64,000 nt of DNA from Acidovorax sp. KKS102 (lineage in GTDB: Bacteria; Pseudomonadota; Gammaproteobacteria; Burkholderiales; Burkholderiaceae_C): the NCBI RefSeq assembly GCF_000302535.1, contig NC_018708.1, positions 4,154,001-4,218,000 on the forward strand. The letters run 5' to 3'. A model generated the notes under the pieces. The model was not told the origin of the DNA, did not search any database, and saw nothing but the letters and a program-made list of their open reading frames with translations. How positions within the stretch are numbered: the first letter of the stretch is position 1; every line of letters begins with the position of its first letter. Shown one piece after another: positions 16,928-25,547 of this stretch. The position numbers and the translations under genes were made by a program.

Positions 16928-16954
16928 TTAGCACTCAATCAGAGAGAGTGCTAA
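16928..16954. promoter_or_regulatory. CIRCE operator (HrcA site) upstream of rpoH
   Basis: TTAGCACTC-N9-GAGTGCTAA matches the CIRCE consensus perfectly in both 9-base arms and in the spacer length. CIRCE is the binding site of the heat-shock repressor HrcA. It ends 30 bases before the rpoH start codon, so HrcA is predicted to repress the sigma-32 gene. Confidence 0.93.
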
Positions 16955-16984
16955 TATGATGGCTTAGAGGAAAGGATTCCCGGA

Positions 16985-17926
16985 ATGAACATTCAATCTG
17001 GAACCGCGACGATGTCTCTGGCACCCGCCAATCCCTGGGCGCTGGTGCCCCCCTTGGGCAACCTGGACGCCTATATTTCGGCCGTCAACCGCCTGCCCCT
17101 GCTCACGCACGAAGAAGAGCAGACCTACGCACGCCAACTCAAGGACAACAACGATCTGGATGCCGCCGGCCGGCTGGTGATGTCGCACCTGCGTCTGGTG
17201 GTCTCGATTGCACGCCAGTACCTCGGGTACGGCCTGCCCCATGGCGACCTGATCCAGGAAGGCAATGTGGGCCTGATGAAGGCCGTCAAGCGCTTTGACC
17301 CCGACCAGGGTGTGCGCCTGGTGAGCTACGCCATGCACTGGATCAAGGCCGAGATTCACGAATACATCCTGAAGAACTGGCGCATGGTCAAGGTGGCCAC
17401 CACCAAGGCACAGCGCAAGCTGTTCTTCAACCTGCGCTCCATGAAGCAGGGCTTCAAGGCCGACGCCTCGGCCGCCGATGTCGCTACGCACCGTGACACC
17501 CTGTCAGACCATGAGATCGACGCCGTGGCTGCGCAGCTCAACGTGAAGCGCGAAGAAGTCATCGAGATGGAAACCCGCATGGCGGGTGGTGATGTGCTGC
17601 TGGACCCGGCCCCGGCCGATGACGGCGAGCAGGCGTTTGGCCCCATTGCCTACCTGGCCGACGCATCGCACGAACCCACCGCCATGATCGAGTCGCGCCA
17701 GCGCGACGCCTTGGCCACCGACGGCATTGCCAACGCCCTGGCCAGCCTGGACGACCGCAGCCGACGCATTGTGGAAGAGCGCTGGCTCAAGGTCAACGAC
17801 GATGGCAGCGGCGGCATGACGCTGCACGACCTGGCCGCCGTGTACGGCGTGAGCGCCGAGCGCATTCGCCAGATCGAAGTGGCCGCCATGAAGAAGATGA
17901 AAAAGGCTCTGGCCGAATACGCCTGA
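16985..17926 (+). CDS. rpoH: RNA polymerase heat-shock sigma factor sigma-32
   Basis: This is a 313-residue group-3 sigma factor that directs RNA polymerase to heat-shock promoters. Region 2 contains LVVSIARQYLGYGLPHGDLIQEGNVGLMKAV. The RpoH box after region 2 reads QRKLFFNLR, diagnostic of the family. Region 4 ends with an HTH (VYGVSAERIRQIEVAAMKKM). The ribosome site AGAGGAAAGG precedes the ATG. A perfect CIRCE site overlaps the leader, which links HrcA control with sigma-32 control. Confidence 0.97.
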   Translation: MNIQSGTATMSLAPANPWALVPPLGNLDAYISAVNRLPLLTHEEEQTYARQLKDNNDLDAAGRLVMSHLRLVVSIARQYLGYGLPHGDLIQEGNVGLMKAVKRFDPDQGVRLVSYAMHWIKAEIHEYILKNWRMVKVATTKAQRKLFFNLRSMKQGFKADASAADVATHRDTLSDHEIDAVAAQLNVKREEVIEMETRMAGGDVLLDPAPADDGEQAFGPIAYLADASHEPTAMIESRQRDALATDGIANALASLDDRSRRIVEERWLKVNDDGSGGMTLHDLAAVYGVSAERIRQIEVAAMKKMKKALAEYA

Positions 17927-17975
17927 CCGGGCCGGGCAGCGGGGTTAATATCCCCGGCTGCAGAAGTTGCCTCGT

Positions 17976-17997
17976 GGGGCCCCAGTTCTGGGGCCCC
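17976..17997 (+). terminator. GC-rich hairpin after rpoH
   Basis: GGGGCCCCA-GTTC-TGGGGCCCC is a perfect 9-bp stem 49 bases after the rpoH stop. There is no T-run, so termination is only likely, not certain. Confidence 0.45.
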
Positions 17998-18041
17998 GCG
18001 TCGTTTGGGCCCCCGAATAACCTTCAAGGAGATTGCACCCC

Positions 18042-19082
18042 ATGCCCTCACGTCCCGCCTTTACCGGCCGTGTTTCCCGCCGTGCTTCGCTGTTGATCGC
18101 CCTGGCTGCCGCGTCCCCGTGGGCGCTGGCGCAAAGCGCCGGCAAGGCTGCCGCTACGGCGCCCGCGCCACTGGCCTGGCCGACCAAGCCGCTGAAGATC
18201 ATTGTGGGCTTTCCAGCCGGTTCGTCACCGGACCTGACGGCGCGCACGTTCTCGGAGCCCCTTTCCAAGGCCTTGGGCCAGCCCGTGATCGTGGACAACA
18301 AGGTGGGCGCAGGCGGCAACATCGGCGCCGACGCTGTGGCCAAGGCCCGTGACGATCACACCATCGGGCTGATGATCAACGGCAACATGACGATTGCCAA
18401 GCTGCTGAACCCGGCCGTTCCGTATGACCCGATCAAGGACCTGGCACCACTGAGCCTGATCGGCACCTCGCCGCTGATCCTCACGGCCCCCGTCAACCAG
18501 CCCGGCGTGGCTGCCAACGGCACTGCGCGGGACTTCTTCGTGGCCGCACGCAACGGGGGCGACAAGTGGAGCTATGGCACGCCCGGCGTGGGCACCGTGG
18601 GCCACATCGGCACCGAACTGCTCAAGGCGCGCAGCAACATCAACCCCGTGCATGTGCCCTACCCCGGCTATCCGCAGGTGGCCAACGCGATGCTGGGCGG
18701 CCAGCTGCAGATGGCGCTGCTGCCCCCGGCGCTGGCCCAGGCCCAGGTGCGTGCGGGCAAGCTGCGCGCGATCGGCGTGACCTCGTCCGGACGCAGCCCG
18801 CTGGCCCCCGATGTGCCGAGCCTGGCAGAGGCTGGTATCAGCAACTTCAACCTGGAGATCTGGAACGCCTTCGCAGCGCCCTCCACCATGCCCAAGCCCA
18901 TCCAGGCCAAGCTGGCCGCGCTGCTCAGCGAAATCGCCCGCAGCGAGGACGTGCGCAGCAAGCTCTTCCAGCAAGGGTGGCAGACGGTGGGCTCGTCTCC
19001 CGAAGGCCTGGCGAACCGCATCAAGGCCGACACCAATCTGCTGGGCGGCGTGATTGCGATGCGGGGCATCAAGGCCGAATAA
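18042..19082 (+). CDS. Bug/TctC-family periplasmic binding protein
   Basis: This is a solute-binding protein of the Bug family (TctC-like), exported by a signal peptide (MPSRPAFTGRVSRRASLLIA and onward, cleaved near ALAQS). Family signatures include PLKIIVGFPAGSSPDLTAR near the N-terminus, VDNKVGAGGNIGADAVAKA and VPYPGYPQVANAMLGGQ. The ATG at 18042 has AAGGAG ten bases upstream. The mature protein probably binds a carboxylate or aromatic acid. No TctA/TctB membrane components are nearby, as is usual for the hugely expanded Bug family in Burkholderiales. Substrate unknown. Confidence 0.92.
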   Translation: MPSRPAFTGRVSRRASLLIALAAASPWALAQSAGKAAATAPAPLAWPTKPLKIIVGFPAGSSPDLTARTFSEPLSKALGQPVIVDNKVGAGGNIGADAVAKARDDHTIGLMINGNMTIAKLLNPAVPYDPIKDLAPLSLIGTSPLILTAPVNQPGVAANGTARDFFVAARNGGDKWSYGTPGVGTVGHIGTELLKARSNINPVHVPYPGYPQVANAMLGGQLQMALLPPALAQAQVRAGKLRAIGVTSSGRSPLAPDVPSLAEAGISNFNLEIWNAFAAPSTMPKPIQAKLAALLSEIARSEDVRSKLFQQGWQTVGSSPEGLANRIKADTNLLGGVIAMRGIKAE

Positions 19083-19174
19083 GGCCCAAGAGCATCAGCT
19101 CATGCGGGGCCGCACAGTGCCTCGCATAACGGCGGCCTGGGACAGGCCCCGGGTCACTCAGGGGCTGGAGGGGC

Positions 19175-19789
19175 TCAGCCCCCGGCCTCGGCCAACAACA
19201 CCTTCACATCGGCCGCCAGGGCCTGTGCGCCGCTGCCATAGCGGTTGTAGACCCGCAGGCGCCCTGCGGGGTCGTACACGTAGCTACCTGCAGAGTGGTC
19301 CATGGTGTAGCTGGTGGGCGTCTTGCCATCGACTTTCTTGTAATAGATCTTGAAGTCCTTGGCGACGGCGGCCAGCTGCTCGGGTGTGCCGTACAGCGCC
19401 AAGAAGCTCGGGTCGAAATTGGCCATGTAGGCCTTGAGCACTTCGGGCGTGTCGCGCTCCGGGTCCACCGTCACAAAAATGCCCTGCAGACGACCTGCGT
19501 CCTTGCCCAGCATCTGCTTGACCTCGGCCAGCTCCTGCATCGACGTGGGACACACGTCGGGGCACTGGGTGTAGCCGAAGAACACCACCACCACTTTGCC
19601 GGCAAAGTCCTTGATGTGGCGTGGCTGGCCGTTGTGGTCGGTCAGTGGAATGTCGCGGGCGTACTCAGCACCGGTGACGTCCACGCCCCGGAATTCGGCC
19701 TTTTTCTCGGAACATGCACCCAGGAGGCCTGTAGCGCATATGGATATTGCACCAGCCGCTATCAATTGAAGAGCGTTTCGTTTCTGCAT
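19175..19789 (-). CDS. SCO1/SenC-type copper chaperone lipoprotein
   Basis: This is a membrane-anchored thioredoxin-fold protein of 204 residues that helps build the CuA site of cytochrome oxidase. The copper-binding CxxxC is in GYTQCPDVCPTSM, and the conserved distal histidine is in the DHSAGSYVYDP segment. The N-terminus is a lipoprotein signal with lipobox LLGAC. The start could be the ATG at 19789 or the one at 19798 that overlaps the ctaB stop (ATGA). The signal-peptide codons coincide with a copy of the GATAGC interspersed element. Last gene of the oxidase cluster. Confidence 0.92.
   Translation of the reverse strand: MQKRNALQLIAAGAISICATGLLGACSEKKAEFRGVDVTGAEYARDIPLTDHNGQPRHIKDFAGKVVVVFFGYTQCPDVCPTSMQELAEVKQMLGKDAGRLQGIFVTVDPERDTPEVLKAYMANFDPSFLALYGTPEQLAAVAKDFKIYYKKVDGKTPTSYTMDHSAGSYVYDPAGRLRVYNRYGSGAQALAADVKVLLAEAGG
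19727..19768. repeat. GATAGC/GCGCTA element forming the SCO1 signal-peptide codons
   Basis: On the minus strand CAATTGATAGCGGCTGGT is followed by GCAATATCCATATGCGCTA. That last 19-mer is also found exactly at 33698-33716 on the plus strand. It is translated in frame as LIAAGAISICAT. Confidence 0.65.
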
Positions 19790-19797
19790 GGAGATCA

Positions 19798-20700
19798 TCA
19801 CAGCACATAGTGGTCCACCAGCAGTGCCGCAAACAGCACGCTCAGGTGGATAAGGGAGAAGCGGAAGGTCTTGCGGGCCAGAGCGTCCGAATAATTGCGC
19901 CATAGCGCGAACGCGTACCCGCAGAAACCGAGGCTGAGCAGCACAGCGGCAGCCAGATAGATCCATGAACTCATGCCGTAGATGAACGGCATCATGCACC
20001 CGGCCAGCAAGATCAGCGTGTACAGGAACACCTGCAACCGCGTGAACTCGTTGCCGTGCGTGACGGGCAGCATGGGCAGGCCGGACTTGCGGTAGTCCTC
20101 CACCCGGTACAAGGCCAGCGCCCAGAAATGCGGCGGCGTCCACAAAAAGATGATGAGGAAGAGGATGAGCGCCTCGGGCCCCACATCGTTGGTCATGGCT
20201 GCCCAGCCCAACACTGGTGGCATGGCCCCGGAGGCGCCGCCGATCACGATGTTCTGGGGCGTGAGGGGCTTGAGGATCACGGTGTAGACCACCGCATAAC
20301 CCACAAAGGTGGCAAAGGTGAGCCACATGGTCAGCGGGTTGATCCAGACGTACAGCAGCACGGAGCCTACGGCACAGAGGGCGGCTGAGAACAGCAGCGT
20401 CTGCGCGTTGGACAGCTCGCCCTTGGCCGTCGGGCGCCAGGCGGTGCGCTTCATCTTGGCGTCGATACCCTGCTCGACGATGCAATTGAATGCGGCCGCA
20501 GCACCGGCCACCAGCCACACGCCCAGGCACGCCAGCGCCATGTGGGCCAGTTGCGCAGCGTTGGGCAGGCCGGGCACGGCCAGCACCATGCCAATCAGCG
20601 CACAAAAGACGATGAGCTGCACCACGCGGGGCTTGGTCAGCGCATAAAACTGCTGGAACCGCGAGGGCGGCGCAGCAACGGCGGAGGGGGCAACACTCAT
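19798..20700 (-). CDS. ctaB: protoheme IX farnesyltransferase (heme O synthase)
   Basis: CtaB (CyoE) attaches a farnesyl group to heme b to make heme o in the inner membrane. The 300-residue protein is a UbiA-family prenyltransferase with about nine membrane segments. The first Asp-rich motif region [19 protein letters not shown] and the [17 protein letters not shown] segment are typical. The start codon overlaps the ctaA stop (ATGA), and ctaA converts its product to heme a. The pair therefore supplies the heme for the oxidase encoded upstream. Confidence 0.95.
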   Translation of the reverse strand: MSVAPSAVAAPPSRFQQFYALTKPRVVQLIVFCALIGMVLAVPGLPNAAQLAHMALACLGVWLVAGAAAAFNCIVEQGIDAKMKRTAWRPTAKGELSNAQTLLFSAALCAVGSVLLYVWINPLTMWLTFATFVGYAVVYTVILKPLTPQNIVIGGASGAMPPVLGWAAMTNDVGPEALILFLIIFLWTPPHFWALALYRVEDYRKSGLPMLPVTHGNEFTRLQVFLYTLILLAGCMMPFIYGMSSWIYLAAAVLLSLGFCGYAFALWRNYSDALARKTFRFSLIHLSVLFAALLVDHYVL

Positions 20701-21881
20701 GCAGATACTCTCGATGCGCCCGTGGGCGCGGAAAACTCTCGGGGCGCAGGTGCCGCGCGGCTGGACACCAAGGACCAGGTCAGCACCACCACCAGGGCAG
20801 CGGCGCCGCCGGTATGCAACACCGCGGCCACCAGGGGCCAGTCCAGCACCACGTTGGACAAACCCGTCACCAGCTGCAGCAAGGCCAGACAGCCAATCCA
20901 CCGGGCCTGCGTGGGCAACACGCCATTGCGATGGAAGCGCCAGGCCACCAGGCCCAGTGCCAGCAGCACCACATAGGCCATCAGGCGGTGCACGTAATGA
21001 ATGGCGGTGAGCGCAGCAAAGCTGATGTGGCTACCGTCTTGCAACATGCCCAGCTTGCGCCAGATCTGGAAGCCCTGCGCAAAGTCCATGGCGGGCCACC
21101 AGCTGCCCTGGCAGGTGGGGAAGGTGGTGCATGCCAGCACCGCATAGTTGGTGCTGACCCAGCCCCCCAGCACCACCTGCAGGGCCAACAGCAGCGTTGT
21201 CAGTACCAGCCCCCAGCGCAGCACGGGGGATAAGGTCACCGGTGAGCGCCCCTGGGCACTGTGGGTATGGCGCACGGCCTGCACACACAGCATGGCCAGC
21301 AGCACCAGGCCACCGATCAGATGCAGGGTGACGATGGCAGGAAAGAGTTTCATGGTCACCGTGAGTGCGCCGAACGCACCCTGCAGGCACACCCACAACA
21401 AGGTCACCGTGGGCCACCAGGGGCTGAGCGGAGGCGCCTGCTGTCCGCCATCGCGCCGGGCACGCCGTTGCTGTACCCAGGACGACACAGTGATCACAAT
21501 GATCAGCACCCCCACACCTGTGGCCAAGTAACGGTGGATCATCTCGATCCAGGCCTTGCCGTGCGTCACGGGGCCGGTCGGCATGGCCTCCTGGGCGGCC
21601 GCAATCTCGGCGCGGGCACCCACCGGGCTGGCGCTGCCATAACAGCCGGGCCAGTCGGGACAACCCAGGCCCGAATCGGTCAAGCGTGTGAAGGCGCCGA
21701 ACAGCACCAGATCAAACGTGAGGAACAGCGTGAGCACCGTGAGCGCCTGCAAGCGCCGCATGGGCGTGCTGCGGCGATTGCGCGCCCACACCCAGACCAG
21801 CGGCCCCAGCGCAATCACCAGGCCGAGCAGCATCAGCTCGAACACTGGGGCCAGGTCGTACAGCGGTTGGGTATCGGTCAT
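20697..21881 (-). CDS. ctaA: heme A synthase (COX15/CtaA)
   Basis: CtaA oxidises the C8 methyl of heme o to a formyl group, giving heme a. The 394-residue protein has about eight membrane helices. It has the conserved [21 protein letters not shown] segment and paired heme-ligand histidines in helices such as [12 protein letters not shown] and [14 protein letters not shown]. It overlaps the upstream CxxxC protein gene by four bases and ctaB downstream by four bases, so all three are translationally coupled. Confidence 0.95.
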   Translation of the reverse strand: MTDTQPLYDLAPVFELMLLGLVIALGPLVWVWARNRRSTPMRRLQALTVLTLFLTFDLVLFGAFTRLTDSGLGCPDWPGCYGSASPVGARAEIAAAQEAMPTGPVTHGKAWIEMIHRYLATGVGVLIIVITVSSWVQQRRARRDGGQQAPPLSPWWPTVTLLWVCLQGAFGALTVTMKLFPAIVTLHLIGGLVLLAMLCVQAVRHTHSAQGRSPVTLSPVLRWGLVLTTLLLALQVVLGGWVSTNYAVLACTTFPTCQGSWWPAMDFAQGFQIWRKLGMLQDGSHISFAALTAIHYVHRLMAYVVLLALGLVAWRFHRNGVLPTQARWIGCLALLQLVTGLSNVVLDWPLVAAVLHTGGAAALVVVLTWSLVSSRAAPAPREFSAPTGASRVSA

Positions 21882-22633
21882 GGCTTGACCGGCCGCCCCG
21901 GCTCGTCCCACGAAGAAGAAGCGCGCAGCAGCCGCTCCAGGTCCCGCTTGGCCTTGGCGGCGCCACTGGTGTCCATGGCCGCCGGAAAACGCATCATCCA
22001 GTTGCCCATCGGGTCCACCACATAGAGGTGGTCTGCCAGTTGCTGGCCCGGGGCCGGCTCCAGCCATGCCTTGAGGGCACTGGGATCGACCCGCAAGACA
22101 GTGGCTTGCTGCAGGGCGGGGGTGAGGGCGGCTGGAGGCAAGGCGTTGTCGTTGATCAGCCAGACCCAGTCCACCCGGTCTTTCTCTTTGCCCAGGCTCT
22201 CGCGCAGCTGGCGCTGCAGGTACAGGTGCTTCTGGCAGGCCGGATCGCAATCGCCCCCGGCCACACTCACCAGCAGCCATTGGCCTTTGAGCGACTCCAG
22301 CCGCTTGGCCCCGCCATCAAGCGTGGAGGCGGTGAGCGCAGGCACGGTGCGCTGGGGGTTGATCAGCTCGCCATAAACGCGCCGACCCTCCGGGCGGATC
22401 ACGTAGTAGGTGAAGTACGAGGCGACCACTGGCGCGGCGCAGATCAGGAGCACGCCCAGCATCTTCCAGCGCCCATGGCGCGCACGCTGAGCGGTTGCGA
22501 CGGCCTCCCCCGCCTCGGGCAAGGTGTGTACGGTCAGCCCCAGCGGGTGCTCCGCACGGGCACCCGCCTGTGAGTCAGGCGGCAGGCTGGCTGCGCGGGC
22601 GAATGAACCGTCGGACGATTTGGAACCAGACAT
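21878..22633 (-). CDS. membrane-anchored thioredoxin-like protein of the cox cluster (CxxxC)
   Basis: This is a 251-residue protein with one membrane segment (about residues 58-78, MLGVLLICAAPVVASYFTYY). The following extracytoplasmic domain is thioredoxin-like. It carries AGGDCDPACQKHLY, a CxxxC pair where SCO proteins bind copper, and a closing DHLYVVDPMGNWMMRFP strand like the C-terminal part of SCO1. It is a conserved but unnamed member of beta-proteobacterial cox operons. A role in copper or thiol handling during oxidase assembly is inference. Its first codons overlap the SURF1 gene by 59 bases in another frame. No later in-frame ATG precedes the membrane segment. Confidence 0.8.
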   Translation of the reverse strand: MSGSKSSDGSFARAASLPPDSQAGARAEHPLGLTVHTLPEAGEAVATAQRARHGRWKMLGVLLICAAPVVASYFTYYVIRPEGRRVYGELINPQRTVPALTASTLDGGAKRLESLKGQWLLVSVAGGDCDPACQKHLYLQRQLRESLGKEKDRVDWVWLINDNALPPAALTPALQQATVLRVDPSALKAWLEPAPGQQLADHLYVVDPMGNWMMRFPAAMDTSGAAKAKRDLERLLRASSSWDEPGRPVKP

Positions 22634-23363
22634 AAAGCAGTGCTATCAGGCCACAGAGCCCGAACCATTGAAATGCGTAACCGTAGTGTTTTTCGACACC
22701 TGCGCCGACCACAGGCCAGTCGCGCAGCAGGCCATCGCCCGCGTCGCCCACTGGGCCCGTCTGCAACACCGTGAGGGGGGCGAGCGCCAGACCGGTCTCG
22801 GTGCGGAACGCTGCCAAGTCCAGATTTTGCCGGATGCGGGAAGACCCCTGTGCACTATCGCCCCCTTGGAATTCGTACAGCCGCGAGGGCGACAAGGCCA
22901 CACGACCTTGAATGCGCACCTCGGCATCCGCCGGCGTGGTCACGGAAGGCAGCTGGGTACGGTCCTGAAAATTCCGAGCCACCCATCCGCGCTGCACCAG
23001 CACCACTCCAGCGCCCCCACCAGAAAGCTGCAGTGGCGTGAGCACAAAAAACCCAGGGCGCCCCTGCATCTGCCGGTTGTCCAGATACACCGTGTGCTCA
23101 GGCAGCCAGCGCCCCTGCAGCACAACAGCACGGTGTACGAGGGCTTGTTGCGCCTCGGGCGTCGCGCTAGTCGCGTCCGTCAGCGTACGCCCGTCTATGG
23201 CCGGCTGGCTGGCCCGCGCATCCAGCATCGCCTGCAGCGACTCTTTCTGGGCGGCGCGCGACAACTGCCAACGTCCCAAAGAGGCGGTGACCAGCATGCC
23301 CACCACGGCAGCCAGGGTAATGAGCCAAAAACGCAGGCCCGCAGGACGGCGAAGGGGGGTCAC
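22575..23363 (-). CDS. SURF1-family cytochrome oxidase assembly protein
   Basis: SURF1 proteins help insert heme a into subunit I. The protein has membrane helices at both ends (LRFWLITLAAVVGMLVTASL near the N-terminus and FQWFGLCGLIALLYVWFQIV near the C-terminus), enclosing the periplasmic domain with LGRWQLSRA, GRPGFFVLTPL, VLVQRGWVAR and KHYGYAFQWF. All are SURF1 hallmarks. The likely start is GTG at 23363 (262 residues), because no ATG is available before the first helix. It is divergent from DUF2909 with 15 bases between. Confidence 0.9.
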   Translation of the reverse strand: MTPLRRPAGLRFWLITLAAVVGMLVTASLGRWQLSRAAQKESLQAMLDARASQPAIDGRTLTDATSATPEAQQALVHRAVVLQGRWLPEHTVYLDNRQMQGRPGFFVLTPLQLSGGGAGVVLVQRGWVARNFQDRTQLPSVTTPADAEVRIQGRVALSPSRLYEFQGGDSAQGSSRIRQNLDLAAFRTETGLALAPLTVLQTGPVGDAGDGLLRDWPVVGAGVEKHYGYAFQWFGLCGLIALLYVWFQIVRRFIRPRSQPAA

Positions 23364-23378
23364 AGGATAATACGCTCC

Positions 23379-23600
23379 ATGAAATACCTCGTAGTGCTGG
23401 CGTTCATCGCCATTTTGGCCAGCCTGGCATCCGCCCTGTTCTTCATGATGCGCAACGGACGCGACGACAAGAGCAAGGGCAACCACATGGCCAAGGCGCT
23501 GGCGGTGCGTGTGGGGCTGTCCATCGTGCTGTTCTTGTGCATTCTGGTGGCCTGGCAGCTGGGATACATCCAGCCCACCGGGCTGCCCGCCACCCGTTGA
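23379..23600 (+). CDS. DUF2909 twin-transmembrane protein
   Basis: This is a 73-residue protein with two predicted membrane helices (about residues 4-24 and 44-64) joined by a basic loop (MRNGRDDKSKGNHM). It matches the DUF2909 family found in beta- and gamma-proteobacterial cox clusters. It lies between coxC and SURF1 but on the opposite strand to every other cox gene. It is bounded by a bidirectional terminator on one side and the SURF1 start on the other. The family's role is not established. Confidence 0.85.
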   Translation: MKYLVVLAFIAILASLASALFFMMRNGRDDKSKGNHMAKALAVRVGLSIVLFLCILVAWQLGYIQPTGLPATR

Positions 23601-23679
23601 CCCTGGGGCTTGACACACCAACCGGAGAACCTGCGCCCATCACAGGCCACTACTGCCCCGCACCACCGAGCGGTAGAAC

Positions 23680-23707
23680 AAAAAAAGCGCCGCGAGGCGC
23701 TTTTTTT
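23680..23707. terminator. bidirectional terminator between DUF2909 and coxC
   Basis: A7-GCGCC-GCGA-GGCGC-T7 is a symmetric intrinsic terminator. It serves the plus-strand DUF2909 gene and the minus-strand coxC, whose stop is 20 bases away. Confidence 0.9.
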
Positions 23708-23726
23708 GATGGCGTCCGGACCTGGC

Positions 23727-24608
23727 TTACATCCAGTAGACCAGCACGTACAGGCCCAGCCACACCACGTCCACAAAGTGCCAGTACCAGGCAGCACCTT
23801 CAAAGCCAAAGTGCTTGTCGGCCGTGAAGTGGCCCTTTTGCAGGCGCAGCGTGATCACCAGCAGCATCAGCATACCCAGGAACACGTGGAAGCCGTGGAA
23901 CCCGGTGAGCATAAAGAACGTGGAACCAAACACACCCGAACTGAGCTTGAGGTTCAGGTCGGTGTAGAGGTGGTAGTACTCGTAACCCTGCACCAGCAGG
24001 AACACGAAGCCCAGCAGCACCGTGGCCCACATGAAGCCGATGGTCTTGCCACGTTGGTTTTCACGCAGGGCGTGGTGGGCAATGGTCAGCGTCACGCCCG
24101 AGGTCAACAGCAGCGCGGTGTTGATCGTGGGCAGCCAGAAGGGGCCTACGGTTTGGAAGGGCTCGATGATGCCGGCGGGCGATGCCGTGACACCGGCAGC
24201 CATGCTGGGCCAGACGGCCTTGAAGTCGGGCCACAGCAGCGCGTTGTCCAGGCTGCCCAGCGCGGGGACCGAGTGGGAGCGCGCCCACCACAGGGCGGTG
24301 AAGAACGCTCCAAAGAACATCACCTCGGAGAAGATGAACCAGCTCATGCTCCAGCGGTACGACAGATCGATCTTGTGACCGTACAGGCCGCCTTCGCTCT
24401 CGCGCACTGCATCGCCAAACCACTGGTACAGCGTGAACAGCCACCACACCAGCCCCACGGCCAGCGAATATTTGCCCCAGTCGTGACCATTGATCCACTG
24501 GCCAGCGCCCAGGATCACAAAGAACAGACCGGCCGCGGCCATCACCGGGTGGCGAGACTCGGCGGGCACATAGTAGTACGGGGTTCCGCCGTGGGTTGAT
24601 GCACTCAT
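23727..24608 (-). CDS. coxC: cytochrome c oxidase subunit III
   Basis: This is an integral membrane subunit of the aa3-type terminal oxidase with 293 residues and seven predicted helices. Signatures include SMSWFIFSEVMFFGAFFTALWWARS (with the conserved E) and the C-terminal FGFEGAAWYWHFVDVVWLGLYVLVYWM segment, where the HFVDVVW motif is typical. It follows DUF2970 in the cox operon and is closed by the bidirectional terminator. Confidence 0.96.
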   Translation of the reverse strand: MSASTHGGTPYYYVPAESRHPVMAAAGLFFVILGAGQWINGHDWGKYSLAVGLVWWLFTLYQWFGDAVRESEGGLYGHKIDLSYRWSMSWFIFSEVMFFGAFFTALWWARSHSVPALGSLDNALLWPDFKAVWPSMAAGVTASPAGIIEPFQTVGPFWLPTINTALLLTSGVTLTIAHHALRENQRGKTIGFMWATVLLGFVFLLVQGYEYYHLYTDLNLKLSSGVFGSTFFMLTGFHGFHVFLGMLMLLVITLRLQKGHFTADKHFGFEGAAWYWHFVDVVWLGLYVLVYWM

Positions 24609-24671
24609 TTCAGCTCCTGATTCTCAAAATCTTTGTTTTCAGTATTTGTTCGCACAAACCAGCCAACACAC

Positions 24672-24899
24672 TCACACGACCCAGTTCACCAGCCCGATCA
24701 GGCCCATCACCAGCAAAAAAACCGCCATCAACCCCACCACGATGATGTGGATCGGGTTGAGTTTTTCGACATCTTGCTGGTACTCGCTGCCTTTGCGCAA
24801 GCCAATCAGCGACCATGCCACCGCGCGCACCGTGCGCAGCAACGAGCCTTTGCGTTGCGACGGCTTCACGTCTGCCGATGGCCCGAGAGGCGCGCTCAT
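24672..24899 (-). CDS. DUF2970 small membrane protein
   Basis: This 75-residue protein has a basic N-terminus, a GLRKGSEYQQDVEKLNP motif and one C-terminal membrane helix (about residues 51-73). It matches DUF2970, a family habitually found between ctaG and coxC. The start overlaps the ctaG stop (ATGA). The function is unknown, presumably oxidase assembly or stability. Confidence 0.88.
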   Translation of the reverse strand: MSAPLGPSADVKPSQRKGSLLRTVRAVAWSLIGLRKGSEYQQDVEKLNPIHIIVVGLMAVFLLVMGLIGLVNWVV

Positions 24900-25531
24900 G
24901 AGCCCGCTCCTTGCAAGGCCGCCGCATTGGCACCCGGCACAACGGTAGCAGCCGTTGATTCGGGGGCTGCGGGTGTCTTGCCGCCCACTTCAAAGAAGGT
25001 GTACGACAGCGTGATCGTGGTGACGTCTTTGGACAGTTTCGGATCAATCACGAACGCTACGGGCCATGTTTTCTTTTCACCAGGCTCCAGGGTGTACTGA
25101 TTGAAGCAAAAGCATTCCAGCTTGTTGAAATGCGCAGCGGCCTGCCGGGGCGCGTAACTGGGAATGGCCTGGGCGGCCATGCGGCGGTTCTGCACGTTCT
25201 GGAACTCGTACATCACCGTCGTCAGCTCACCAGGGTGCACCTGCACGGAACGCTGCGCCGGCTTGAAGTCCCACGGACCGCGCGAGTTCGCGTCGAACTC
25301 CACCGTGATGGTGCGCGACTTGTCCACCTGGGTGTTGGCGGGAACGCGCACATCCTTGCCGGCCACACCGTTGCCGGGCACCTGCCGCTCCGACAGCGAC
25401 AGGATGTTGATGCCCGTCACTTCGCAGATGTGCTTGTAGATGGGGATCAGCACGTAGCCGAAGGCGAACATGCCGGCCGCAATCACGACCAGCTTGCCGA
25501 CCATCTTGGCGTTTTCGCGGTGCAGGCTCAT
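24896..25531 (-). CDS. ctaG: cytochrome c oxidase assembly protein CtaG (Cox11)
   Basis: CtaG delivers copper to the CuB site of subunit I from the periplasmic side. The 211-residue protein has one N-terminal membrane helix (about residues 11-28). It carries the copper motif CFCFNQYTL, preceded by AAHFNKLE, and the immunoglobulin-like core. The C-terminal tail beyond about residue 185 is Ala/Pro-rich and probably disordered. I took the ATG at 25531, just before the anchor. It sits 16 bases after the small assembly gene. Confidence 0.95.
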   Translation of the reverse strand: MSLHRENAKMVGKLVVIAAGMFAFGYVLIPIYKHICEVTGINILSLSERQVPGNGVAGKDVRVPANTQVDKSRTITVEFDANSRGPWDFKPAQRSVQVHPGELTTVMYEFQNVQNRRMAAQAIPSYAPRQAAAHFNKLECFCFNQYTLEPGEKKTWPVAFVIDPKLSKDVTTITLSYTFFEVGGKTPAAPESTAATVVPGANAAALQGAGS

Positions 25532-25547
25532 GGGGTAAGCCGGTGGC

